The position numbers and the translations under genes are program-made. This document shows, in pieces, positions 1 through 6,799 of a DNA stretch of 7,969 nt. The stretch lies in contig DAFR01000016.1 of assembly GCA_002497965.1 (NCBI GenBank), positions 7,772 to 15,740 of the forward strand, given 5' to 3'. Positions within the stretch are counted from its first letter, which is position 1, and the number at the start of each line of letters is the position of its first letter. A model generated the notes under the pieces. It was not told the origin of the DNA. It did no database searches and worked only from the letters and a program-made list of their open reading frames with translations. The DNA is from Methanomicrobiaceae archaeon UBA436. GTDB lineage: Archaea; Halobacteriota; Methanomicrobia; Methanomicrobiales; Methanoculleaceae.

Positions 1-240
1 GGCGAAAAACTCCTTCTCTTTGCCACGCTTGCCCAGATCACCGAGTCGATCTTCGGGAGCATCCTCTTCCTCTCTCTCCAGGCGCTCTGGATGCCGCTCC
101 TCCTCCACATCGCCGGGGTGCTGATCACCGGGGGGTTCCTGCTGCTCGGGGGGCGGCGCGCCTATGCGCCGGGGATCGTTGCGGCAGGTATGGTCCACAG
201 TCTCTACAACCTCTACTTCATCGGGGGGATGCTCCTTTGA
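1..240 (+). CDS. C-terminal fragment of a polytopic membrane protein, PrsW-like intramembrane protease family suspected
   Basis: The reading frame is open from the first base of the window to a TGA at 238-240, giving 79 residues; the start lies outside the window. The fragment is very hydrophobic, with about three membrane segments (roughly fragment residues 4-28, 30-50 and 57-77). The last segment contains the motif GMVHSLYNLYF (H66, N70), like the conserved H-x-x-x-N motif in the last catalytic helix of PrsW-type membrane proteases. Its stop overlaps the TTG start of the next gene by four bases, so it is probably the middle gene of an ABC-transporter operon. Membrane location is well supported. 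The PrsW assignment rests on one short motif and the neighbour; another polytopic family is possible. Confidence 0.5.
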   Translation, partial: GEKLLLFATLAQITESIFGSILFLSLQALWMPLLLHIAGVLITGGFLLLGGRRAYAPGIVAAGMVHSLYNLYFIGGMLL

Positions 241-1310
241 AGAGGCGTCATATCTATCTGATTGCAAAGAAAGAGATCGCCGGGCTGTCATCGGAGAAGA
301 CTATCGTCTTTGCGATCCTCCTCCAGGTCTTCATAGCGATGTTCTCGTCGTTCTTGATGGTTGGACTCACCGCGATGTATGACCCGGAGGCTATCGAGGG
401 CTACTCAACGGTCACCTACAGAGTCGGTTACGCCGGGGCGGAATCATTGCTGATCGATGAGTTTGGAGAACGAGACGATCTCATCCTTTACAGGATGGAT
501 CTCGGTGAGGCGCTTGCGGCACTGCGCGAGCGGATGGTCTCGGCGGTGGTATACGTCCCGGAGACGCCTCCCGACGCTGAAGGTCCGATCACAGTAACGC
601 TCTATCTCATCCAGAACGACCTTCAGTCGGGTGTCGTCAACGTCAAGATAAAAGAGGTTCTCCAGGGTTACGAGGAACAACTCCGTGAGACCCGGGCCGA
701 CCGGCTGATCTACTCACCTGTGGAGTTGAACTTCCCGGACTCCGGGGGCGGTGAGAGTTTCTTTGAGTTTGTCTACGGTCTCCTCATCCCGCTGCTTGTC
801 TTCCTCCCGGCGGTCGTATCGGCGGCCCTGATCATCGACCTGATCACGGAGGAGTACCAGCGGCAGACGCTCGAGACACTGCTCTCGACACCGATCACGT
901 TCACGGAGGTGATCTGGGGAAAGATTGCCGCCTGCGAGGTTCTGGTTCCTGTCCAGGCGGGCGCCTGGCTCATCCTCCTCTGGCTAAACGGCATCCCGGT
1001 GGATAACGCCACGGCGATCCTCCTCCACGTCTCGACGTCCAGTCTCGTCCTCATACTGCTCGGGGCGCTCGTCGCGCTCCATTACCGTGAGAGGACGAGT
1101 GCCCAGTTCATATTCTCGACGGCGCTCGTGGTGGCCCTCCTCTTTGTCATGGCAGTCCCCTACAACCCCTTAAACCTCATTGTAAGGCTGGCGGTGGACT
1201 CCATCGGCCCTGTCCACTGGCTGGTTCTGGCACTGGTCGCGGCTGCGACGGCGCTTCTGGGGTGGGCGATCACCCACTACGCCCGCCGGGTAGGGGAGAA
1301 GACACCCTGA
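237..1310 (+). CDS. ABC-2 type transporter permease (NatB/YhaP-like)
   Basis: The protein has 357 residues with the ABC-2 permease layout: a cytoplasmic N-terminus, one membrane helix at about 22-44, a large external domain at about 50-175, then roughly five helices (178-203, 236-251, 260-282, 290-309, 324-347). After the second helix comes EEYQRQTLETLLSTPIT (205-221), the coupling-helix pattern (E-x-x-x-x-T-L-E-x-L-L-x-T-P) of NatB-like sodium or drug exporter permeases, which contacts the ATPase. The start is a TTG at 237 that overlaps the upstream stop as TTGA. The next in-frame methionine (residue 35) would cut into the first helix, so TTG is preferred. Translational coupling to the upstream membrane protein is likely. 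The substrate cannot be told from sequence. No ATP-binding subunit is in the window; it is expected upstream. Confidence 0.85.
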   Translation: MKRRHIYLIAKKEIAGLSSEKTIVFAILLQVFIAMFSSFLMVGLTAMYDPEAIEGYSTVTYRVGYAGAESLLIDEFGERDDLILYRMDLGEALAALRERMVSAVVYVPETPPDAEGPITVTLYLIQNDLQSGVVNVKIKEVLQGYEEQLRETRADRLIYSPVELNFPDSGGGESFFEFVYGLLIPLLVFLPAVVSAALIIDLITEEYQRQTLETLLSTPITFTEVIWGKIAACEVLVPVQAGAWLILLWLNGIPVDNATAILLHVSTSSLVLILLGALVALHYRERTSAQFIFSTALVVALLFVMAVPYNPLNLIVRLAVDSIGPVHWLVLALVAAATALLGWAITHYARRVGEKTP

Positions 1311-1365
1311 GGGAGAGCGGGTCATCGGACTTGGTTGCACCGCAGTGAGACGGGACACCACCACC

Positions 1366-1376
1366 TTTTGTATACT
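1366..1376 (+). promoter_or_regulatory. Archaeal TATA box for the B12/radical SAM gene, probable leaderless start
   Basis: The sequence TTTTGTATACT is the best TATA-like element in the 86-base gap after the permease gene. Its centre lies about 26 bases before the ATG at 1397, so transcription should begin at or next to the start codon. There is no ribosome-binding site in front of that ATG, which fits a leaderless mRNA. It implies that the radical SAM gene is transcribed apart from the permease operon. Confidence 0.5.
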
Positions 1377-1396
1377 GTCAGGGCGATAACTGTATC

Positions 1397-2704
1397 ATGG
1401 AGATCACGATCCTCTCACCCGGTATCTACACCTACGGCGCCATGCTGATCGGCGGCGTTCTTCGTGACGCAGGCCACCGCGTGACCCTCACCCGGACGCC
1501 TGAGGTTCCTATGGGTTCAATCCTGCTTATGAGTCTCTTCTCGACCCAGCACCTCCTCGATCCCGCGATCAGGGACGTGATCCGGGCACACCGCGAGCGT
1601 GGCGGGCGGGTCTACGTGGGGGGGCCCGTCTCGGCCGCACCGGAGATGGTGCTCGGTGAGATTGCCCCCGACGCGGTTGTCGTAGGTGAGGGTGAGGAGA
1701 CGGTGGTCCGTCTGGTCGAGGAGGGGGTCTCGCCAGACCTCCCGGGAATAGCGTTTCTCGATGGCGGCAGAACTGTGGTGACGCCCCCCGCCCCTCCAGC
1801 GCCGATCGAGCGCCCGCTGCCCCTGATCCCGGACGATATAGGCAGCCAGAGTATCCGGGGGGCGAGCGCCTACATCGAGACCCACCGGGGGTGTATAGGG
1901 GGGTGCACCTTCTGCCAGGTGCCCCGGTTCTTCGGGAGGAGGGTCAGGAGCCGATCGATCGAGAGCATCATCGAGGAGGTGAAGGCTTTTGCAGCCCACG
2001 GCGCAAAACGTCTTTCTATATCCGGGGGGACGGGGTCGCTCTACGGTTCGAGCAACGGGGAGATGAACCCGGACGCCTTCATCGCCCTCCTGCGCGGAAT
2101 GGCGGAGGTGATGGGGCCCAAAAATATCTCCGCCCCGGATATCAGGGTGGACTGTATCACCGACGAGATACTTGACGCCATAAAGCGCTACACCATCGGC
2201 TGGGTCTTCTTCGGGATCGAGTCGGGGAGCGACCGGGTGCTCCGGATGATGGGCAAAGGCGTGAAGGTGAGGCAGGTTGTGGAGGCGGTGGAGCGGTGCC
2301 GGAAACACCGGCTCCATGTCGCCGGGAGTTTCATTGTCGGGTATCCGGGAGAGACCGAGCGGGATTACATGGCTACAAAGGATCTGATCGCCACCCTCCT
2401 GCTTGACGACACCTTTGTGAGCGCTGCCGAACCCATACCCGGAACGCCGCTTGCCGATCTCGTGGTAAAGACACCACGCCATAAGAATCCGACTTTTATG
2501 CCGCATAAGAGTGATTACCGGGCGCTCGGTCTGACCGAGAGCGAGGCCCGGTGTTTAGACCTGATGATCCACGCTGACCTCTTCCGCAAGCGGGTCCGGA
2601 TTGTTAACGACGAGATCTTCGACGCTTACCTTGCCGAGGTAAGGAAGCAGGGAAAGGAGATCCGGGCGGCAACCGACCTCATCCTCCGGTATGCCGGGGT
2701 TTAA
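1397..2704 (+). CDS. B12-binding domain/radical SAM protein, candidate McrA glutamine C-methyltransferase
   Basis: This 435-residue protein has an N-terminal Rossmann-like cobalamin-binding domain (about 1-125, with VYVGGP at 72-77 and VVVGEGEETV at 94-103), then a radical SAM barrel. The iron-sulfur cluster motif is C166-x3-C170-x2-C173, followed by a GGTG segment near 210-213, GIESGSDR (273-280) and VGYPGET (314-320). I see no D-x-H-x-x-G motif, as is usual where cobalamin is bound without a protein histidine ligand. Length and architecture match the MJ_0865-like family of methanogen B12/radical SAM proteins. I associate this family with the Calpha-methylation of a glutamine in the McrA active-site region (described for a Methanoculleus enzyme); that link is from memory. 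The fold is clear; the exact substrate is inferred. Other cobalamin-dependent radical SAM methyltransferases are the alternative. Confidence 0.85.
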   Translation: MEITILSPGIYTYGAMLIGGVLRDAGHRVTLTRTPEVPMGSILLMSLFSTQHLLDPAIRDVIRAHRERGGRVYVGGPVSAAPEMVLGEIAPDAVVVGEGEETVVRLVEEGVSPDLPGIAFLDGGRTVVTPPAPPAPIERPLPLIPDDIGSQSIRGASAYIETHRGCIGGCTFCQVPRFFGRRVRSRSIESIIEEVKAFAAHGAKRLSISGGTGSLYGSSNGEMNPDAFIALLRGMAEVMGPKNISAPDIRVDCITDEILDAIKRYTIGWVFFGIESGSDRVLRMMGKGVKVRQVVEAVERCRKHRLHVAGSFIVGYPGETERDYMATKDLIATLLLDDTFVSAAEPIPGTPLADLVVKTPRHKNPTFMPHKSDYRALGLTESEARCLDLMIHADLFRKRVRIVNDEIFDAYLAEVRKQGKEIRAATDLILRYAGV

Positions 2705-2716
2705 GGGTTTCCAGCC

Positions 2717-2740
2717 AGACCACTCCCCTTCGGGCGGTCT
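2717..2740. terminator. Small hairpin between convergent radical SAM genes
   Basis: AGACC (2717-2721) can pair with GGTCT (2736-2740), enclosing a short inner stem with a C-TTCG-G loop. It lies in the 60-base gap between two convergent genes, where a transcription stop is expected. The stem has an asymmetric internal loop and no clear T-tract, so it may have no function. Confidence 0.25.
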
Positions 2741-2764
2741 TCGTACCGGGAGGTGCCGGCCACC

Positions 2765-3850
2765 TTACATGACCAACTTCGTCTGGATGGTCTCCTTCCG
2801 GTTGCCGAAGGTGAGGTGGCGTGCGGCGACCTGCCCCCTGATTCCAGCACGTGCAAGGTCGGCCGGGCCGGTGAACGGCCGCTGTTTGCGGAGTCTGATG
2901 ATCCTGTCTGCTGCCTTCGGTCCTATCCCCGGGACGCGAAGTAAATCCCACTTTGTGGCGGTGTTTACGTTCACCGGCATCATATCGGCTGCGATGACCT
3001 TTTTTGGGTCGCGGTTTTCGAAGAACCCGTCTTCGTCGAGAGAAGCCTTGAGTTCGTCGGCCGTGAAACCGTAATCCCGGAGCAGGTAGTCGGCCTGGTA
3101 GCACCGTCGCGCCCGCCAGGCCGGTGTATCTGGATGCTCTGCGAGGGGAGTTCCGGGAAGGGAGCGGAACGCCGAGAAGTAGACCCGGGCTGGCCTGACC
3201 CGGCGATACTGGCCGGCGAGACAGGAGAGGATCTCTGCATCGGTCTCGTCCGCCGCTCCGATGACGAGCTGCGTTGTATGGCCCTCGGGCTTCTCCTCTG
3301 CCACCCAGGCCTGCCGTTTCAGGATATCCTGCTGGTAATCCTTCACCCCGGCTATGCACCCCAGGCGGTCTGAGGACGTGGTCTCCAGGTTGATGCTGAT
3401 CCTGTCCGCCACCCTGGCTGCGTCATGGATATCCGCCCGTGCAGCGCCGGGGAGGATCTTGAGGTGGAGGTAACCGTCGTAGCCCCTGCACCGCAGGATC
3501 TCGCCCGTCTCAACAAGGTCGTGCATCACAAGGTCGACGTCGTGCGGGATGCCGGAACTCAGGAAGAGGCCTCCGACAAGGTCTTCATGCCAGAGGCGAA
3601 GGAAGGCTTCGGCAAACTCATCCGGTGAGAACCCCAGTCGTTCACGGTTTACCCGGATGGAACAGTAGGCGCAGTCGTAGGAGCAATAACCGTTGAGAAG
3701 CACCTTGAGCATCCGGCCGCACCCGCCCGCCCGCCGGTTGTAGGTTATGTGCGCCGCTGTAGAGAGGACCTGGATGCACTCGCCGGGTGCGCAGATGTCA
3801 AACTGCCCGGCGGCAGTGAGGCTGGAGAGTTTCTGCTCCACAATGGACAT
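2765..3850 (-). CDS. Radical SAM protein with C-terminal helix-hairpin-helix, putative DNA modification/repair family
   Basis: The 361-residue product carries the radical SAM cluster motif C56-x3-C60-x2-C63 (NGYCSYDCAYC). An N-terminal region with further cysteines (C20, C25, C44) precedes it. The barrel includes FLSSGI (96-101), HLKILPG (129-135) and INLET (153-157). The C-terminus (about 294-320) reads VNVNTATKWDLLRVPGIG and continues as a helix-hairpin-helix, a nonspecific DNA-binding element like that of ComEA. This matches the family annotated as 'putative DNA modification/repair radical SAM protein' (TIGR03916-like), which in bacteria usually sits beside a uracil-DNA-glycosylase-like partner. 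No such partner is visible here, and the reaction is unknown. The ATG at 3850 gives full length; no strong ribosome-binding site precedes it. It converges with the B12/radical SAM gene and is divergent from ablB. Confidence 0.85.
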   Translation of the reverse strand: MSIVEQKLSSLTAAGQFDICAPGECIQVLSTAAHITYNRRAGGCGRMLKVLLNGYCSYDCAYCSIRVNRERLGFSPDEFAEAFLRLWHEDLVGGLFLSSGIPHDVDLVMHDLVETGEILRCRGYDGYLHLKILPGAARADIHDAARVADRISINLETTSSDRLGCIAGVKDYQQDILKRQAWVAEEKPEGHTTQLVIGAADETDAEILSCLAGQYRRVRPARVYFSAFRSLPGTPLAEHPDTPAWRARRCYQADYLLRDYGFTADELKASLDEDGFFENRDPKKVIAADMMPVNVNTATKWDLLRVPGIGPKAADRIIRLRKQRPFTGPADLARAGIRGQVAARHLTFGNRKETIQTKLVM

Positions 3851-3947
3851 GACTGGATCATCTGTCCACAGGTAAAAGAGCCTGTCGCGCGCGGGGTGAA
3901 AGTGTTTATTGGTCGCTGCCGTTAGGGAGCGAAATATCCGCGTTCAT

Positions 3948-3972
3948 TATATATTAAGATAAATATATATTT
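3948..3972 (+). promoter_or_regulatory. AT-rich tandem TATA region in front of ablB
   Basis: Two A/T runs, TTATATATTA (3948-3957) and AAATATATATTT (3961-3972), stand out sharply in this GC-rich DNA and resemble the methanogen TATA box. The first would place transcription near 3974-3982 and the second near 3990. That bears on which ATG (3984 or 4017) is the real ablB start. Beta-lysine osmolyte genes are salt-induced in other methanogens; no specific operator can be recognised here. Confidence 0.6.
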
Positions 3973-3983
3973 TATGGAAGAGC

Positions 3984-5060
3984 ATGTCAGGTTCTCGACA
4001 GGATCAGAAGAATCAAATGCGTTCTTCCGAAGCAGGAGCCGCCTTTACGCGGCATACCGTAGAGAGTTCCAGGCGACAGTCAGTTCAGGGGCGTTCTCCA
4101 TGCACTGATGCCTGTGATGATACCGTTACAGCGCTAGGGCGCAGCCTGGTCCACCACGGTCCGCACAACGACCGTGCCTTTCTGTATCATCTGGACCCAA
4201 CAGACCTCCCCGAGATCACTGGAAGGCTTGGGGCGTTTGCAAAAGAGCGCGGATATTCCCGTATATTTGCGAGGATACCGGCCACCGCCCTCGATCAGTT
4301 CGTATCAGGCGGCTACACGCCGCTGGTGCGTATCCCGGGATTGTTTCGCGGTGAGGTTGACGGCTACTACCTGGCGTACCGCCATCCCACGCGGGGCAGC
4401 AGGAGGAGCGGGAACGATGAAGTCCTTGCGGTTGCCATGGCCAAAGCCGGAGAGCGGGATGCGGCGTGTCCGGCGCTGGAACCGTGTTTCACCGCGGTTC
4501 GTGCCACTGCAGCGGACGCCCCGGCAGTAGCGTCGATCTATCGGAGTGTCTTTGAGACCTATCCTGTCCCGATTGATGACCCCGGTTACCTTGCGCAGAA
4601 GATGCAGGAGAATCTGCGCTGTTTCTGTGTAATTAAGCCCGGGGGTCGTATCGTTGCGGTCGCTGCAGCTGAAGTTGACGCCCGCGCCGAATTTGCAGAG
4701 ATGACGGGTTTTGCAACTCTGCCCGGCTACCGGGGGCACGGGTTTGCAGCCATCCTCCTCCAGTTAATGGAGGACGATGTCTACTCAAGCGGGATAAAGA
4801 CGGTGTTTGCCATCGCCAGGGCCGGATCATACCCGGCCAACATCACGTTTGCCAGGGCAGGATACGCATTCGCAGGGGCGCTCTCTGAGAGTGTCAACAT
4901 CTGCGGGTCGGTTGAGGATATGAACGTCTGGTGGAAGTCGATAGGCGTTTCGGACCGATCCAGGCAGACGGTCCGGCGGGGAAACAATATCCGGTTTCAA
5001 GGCGAACCCTTCACAAGAGTGAAAGTCGAATGCGGGACCAGCCGGATTACGATGTTATAG
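3984..5060 (+). CDS. ablB: Beta-lysine N6-acetyltransferase (GNAT family), with terminal extensions
   Basis: AblB acetylates beta-lysine (made from lysine by the aminomutase AblA) to N-epsilon-acetyl-beta-lysine, a compatible solute of methanogens under salt stress. The family match begins near residue 48 (LVHHGPHNDRAFLYHL at 55-70) and ends at EDMNVWWKSI (311-320), about 273 residues, the usual family length. The acetyl-CoA-binding motif is GYRGHGFA (248-255), followed by NITFARAGYAFAG (286-298). In-frame ATGs at 3984 and 4017 give about 47 or 36 extra N-terminal residues, whose codons are far less GC-rich at the third position than the core. No ATG, GTG or TTG lies nearer the homology. About 38 extra residues at the C-terminus overlap the next gene by 31 bases. 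ablA, normally adjacent, is not in the window. Function is well supported; the start is uncertain. Confidence 0.85.
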   Translation: MSGSRQDQKNQMRSSEAGAAFTRHTVESSRRQSVQGRSPCTDACDDTVTALGRSLVHHGPHNDRAFLYHLDPTDLPEITGRLGAFAKERGYSRIFARIPATALDQFVSGGYTPLVRIPGLFRGEVDGYYLAYRHPTRGSRRSGNDEVLAVAMAKAGERDAACPALEPCFTAVRATAADAPAVASIYRSVFETYPVPIDDPGYLAQKMQENLRCFCVIKPGGRIVAVAAAEVDARAEFAEMTGFATLPGYRGHGFAAILLQLMEDDVYSSGIKTVFAIARAGSYPANITFARAGYAFAGALSESVNICGSVEDMNVWWKSIGVSDRSRQTVRRGNNIRFQGEPFTRVKVECGTSRITML

Positions 5061-6247
5061 TTGCTGGAGGAGGACCCGCCGGGAGCACCGCCGCCTTCCT
5101 GCTTGCAGAGGCGGGGCACCGCGTGGGGCTCTTTGAGCGGGTGGTATACCCACGTGAGAAGGTCTGCGGCGGTTGCCTGACACAGAAGTCTGTCCGGTTC
5201 CTGGACAGGGTCTTTTCCCTCCCGCTCGATGCACTCCAGCGGGAGGGGCTGCTCGACTTCACCGGGAAGGGGTATGCCCTCTACATCGGTAATCGCCGCG
5301 TCCTCGCCGAAGGCCTGGCAGAACCGTTTTACTTCACCCGGCGGGACCGATACGATGCCTGCCTTGCCCGGATGGCGCGGGAGGCCGGGGCGGAGGTCCG
5401 GGAGGGGACTGAGGTGACCGCGGTCGACCACGTTCAGCGGACAGTAACCACCGCGGACGGGGAGCGTTGCTCCGCCAGGGTCATCGTTGGGGCTGACGGG
5501 ATCCACAGCAGCGTCCGCCGTTCTCTCCCGGAGGGTGTTGTTGATCGGCAACGGTGGCGCAGGAACCTTGGCCTGGCGCTGGAGATAAAAATCAACCGCG
5601 GGGAGGTGGGGATGCACCAGAACAGGGAAGCGGCGATCCCTCTGGACGCTGACATGGGGATACCTCACGTTTTCCTCGGCGCCTGCCCCATGGGTTACGG
5701 CTGGGTCTTCCCCAACACTGATGCGGTCATCGTGGGTATCGGTGGTTTGTTTGAGGCAAATCGAAGGGGGCTTCCCGGCCGGTTCAGGGAGTTCCTGGGG
5801 AGTATCGGGTTTGCAGCGTTTGCAGACCGAAAGCCAGCCGGATGCCTTCTGCCGTTTGGAAACTACATCCCATCCCCGGTCCATGAGGCTACGGTTCTGG
5901 TCGGGGATGCAGGCGGTTTCACAAGCCCCATCCTTGGGGAGGGGATCTTTTATGCCCAGAGAACGGCAGAACTCGCCGCTCACGCAATCGACCGCCACCT
6001 CACCTCGGGGGCGCCGCTTGCCGCGACATACACCTCCCTCCTGAACCGTCGTCTCATCCCTGAACTGGAGGCGGAGATGAGGATCCGGGACTTCCTCTAC
6101 AGCCACCTCGACGGCAGGACGCCTGTCATCCTGCTCCGTCTCTTGATCAGGGCAACGCGTCGCCGTGTCATCGATGCTGTCCAGGGGCACCGTTCTTTTC
6201 AGGGGTTGTTCCGGCGTGATGAGGATCTCCACACAGCAGTCTGGTGA
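5030..6247 (+). CDS. Geranylgeranyl reductase family FAD-dependent oxidoreductase
   Basis: The product has 405 residues. It starts with a dinucleotide-binding fold DYDVIVAGGGPAG (6-18), followed by acidic E36 at the end of the second strand. The PREKVCGGC segment (41-49), the middle motif GADGIHSSVRR (154-164), the substrate-cavity motif YGWVFP (223-228) and the second FAD motif VGDAGG (291-296) are those of the geranylgeranyl reductase group. Members saturate isoprenoid chains, in archaea typically those of membrane lipids; several paralogues occur per genome and this one's substrate is unknown. The ATG at 5030 is chosen because the fold starts directly after it and a weak GAGTGA lies seven bases upstream; the frame extends back to an ATG at 4931, but that part lies inside ablB. 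It overlaps the ablB end by 31 bases, suggesting co-transcription. Confidence 0.85.
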   Translation: MRDQPDYDVIVAGGGPAGSTAAFLLAEAGHRVGLFERVVYPREKVCGGCLTQKSVRFLDRVFSLPLDALQREGLLDFTGKGYALYIGNRRVLAEGLAEPFYFTRRDRYDACLARMAREAGAEVREGTEVTAVDHVQRTVTTADGERCSARVIVGADGIHSSVRRSLPEGVVDRQRWRRNLGLALEIKINRGEVGMHQNREAAIPLDADMGIPHVFLGACPMGYGWVFPNTDAVIVGIGGLFEANRRGLPGRFREFLGSIGFAAFADRKPAGCLLPFGNYIPSPVHEATVLVGDAGGFTSPILGEGIFYAQRTAELAAHAIDRHLTSGAPLAATYTSLLNRRLIPELEAEMRIRDFLYSHLDGRTPVILLRLLIRATRRRVIDAVQGHRSFQGLFRRDEDLHTAVW

Positions 6248-6268
6248 GAACACCCGACGGGTTTTCTC
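6246..6268. terminator. Hairpin overlapping both stop codons of convergent genes, likely bidirectional terminator
   Basis: GAGAACACCC (6246-6255) pairs with GGGTTTTCTC (6259-6268) around a GAC loop: ten positions with a single C/T mismatch. It lies exactly between convergent genes and includes bases of both stop codons (6245-6247 and, on the minus strand, 6267-6269). A four-T tract lies in the right arm. The symmetry suits termination from both sides; no experimental support can be seen. Confidence 0.5.
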
Positions 6269-6704
6269 AGCGGTTTCGTTTCATCGCGGCCTGCAGAACC
6301 CTTATTACCCTCTCTTCTCCATCCTCGTGCCGGAGACCGGCGTGCACCCTGGCATGACAGATCTCACAGAGCGTCATGAGGTTTGCCAGGTCATCGTTTG
6401 AAGGGTCGCGATCGATGTGGTGGATGTGGAGATCCTGCCCTGTGCCGCAGATGGCACAGCGCTCTCTGTCACGTTCAAGAACCCTGCGGCGTGTCTTCTT
6501 CCACCCCTGCAGGGCATACTTCTCCCGTGCCTGGATAGGGGTCTCGAACCGCTCGCAGTAGACCCGGGCGTCGTCTCTCACGGCAAAAGGGCACCGGAGA
6601 CAGAGCCGGCAAAAGCCGTTCTGGTCGGGGCGGTCGCCGCAGAGAGGGCGTCCTGAACGGTCAAAGGCGTCAAGGCTCACCTGAAGAGTATATCTCACGT
6701 TCAT
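6267..6704 (-). CDS. Small HNH endonuclease domain protein with N-terminal cysteine cluster
   Basis: The 145-residue protein ends in an HNH domain: zinc ligand pair C83-x2-C86, the core HIHHID (93-98), then N108, and the second zinc pair C113-x2-C116 followed by H117 and H121. This is the McrA-like HNH fold, a metal-dependent DNA-cutting module found in restriction enzymes, mobile elements and repair proteins. In front is an unusual cluster of five cysteines (C22, C32, C35, C38, C50), possibly a further zinc or metal site, and then a basic segment near 69-82. The start at 6704 is preferred because a TATA-like element lies about 24 bases upstream. It is on the same strand as dinB, 95 bases downstream of it, with its own likely promoter. 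The domain is clear; the biological target is unknown. Confidence 0.75.
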   Translation of the reverse strand: MNVRYTLQVSLDAFDRSGRPLCGDRPDQNGFCRLCLRCPFAVRDDARVYCERFETPIQAREKYALQGWKKTRRRVLERDRERCAICGTGQDLHIHHIDRDPSNDDLANLMTLCEICHARVHAGLRHEDGEERVIRVLQAAMKRNR

Positions 6705-6724
6705 GAGGGTTTGTGTGCGGCGTG

Positions 6725-6732
6725 TGATAAAA
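6725..6732 (-). promoter_or_regulatory. TATA-like element for the HNH gene
   Basis: On the minus strand TTTTATCA is centred about 24 bases before the ATG at 6704. It is the only AT-rich run in this part of the dinB-HNH gap. Transcription would begin at or near the start codon, and no ribosome-binding site is seen, so a leaderless mRNA is likely. Confidence 0.4.
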
Positions 6733-6799
6733 CCCGGTCCCGTCCCCTCAACCCTGAAACCGGCCGGGGCGATGGTGGAAATCTTGCTCTTTCTTAGCC

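Noticed and set aside
1517..2506. 329-codon open frame antisense to the B12/radical SAM gene
   Set aside because: It is a low-complexity, P/R/H-rich product with no motifs; the plus-strand frame holds all the conserved motifs.
2679..3359. 226-codon minus-strand frame overlapping the HhH radical SAM gene in another frame
   Set aside because: It has an R/G/P-rich composition and no motifs, and lies inside a clearly coding frame of the same strand.
4931..5029. Upstream extension of the flavoprotein frame to an ATG at 4931
   Set aside because: The added 33 residues lie inside ablB, show no homology pattern, and precede the FAD-binding strand that normally starts these proteins.
4997..6253. 418-codon open frame antisense to the flavoprotein gene
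   Set aside because: It mirrors the recognised gene almost exactly, has no recognisable domain and is rich in P, R and D, as expected for antisense frames in GC-rich DNA.
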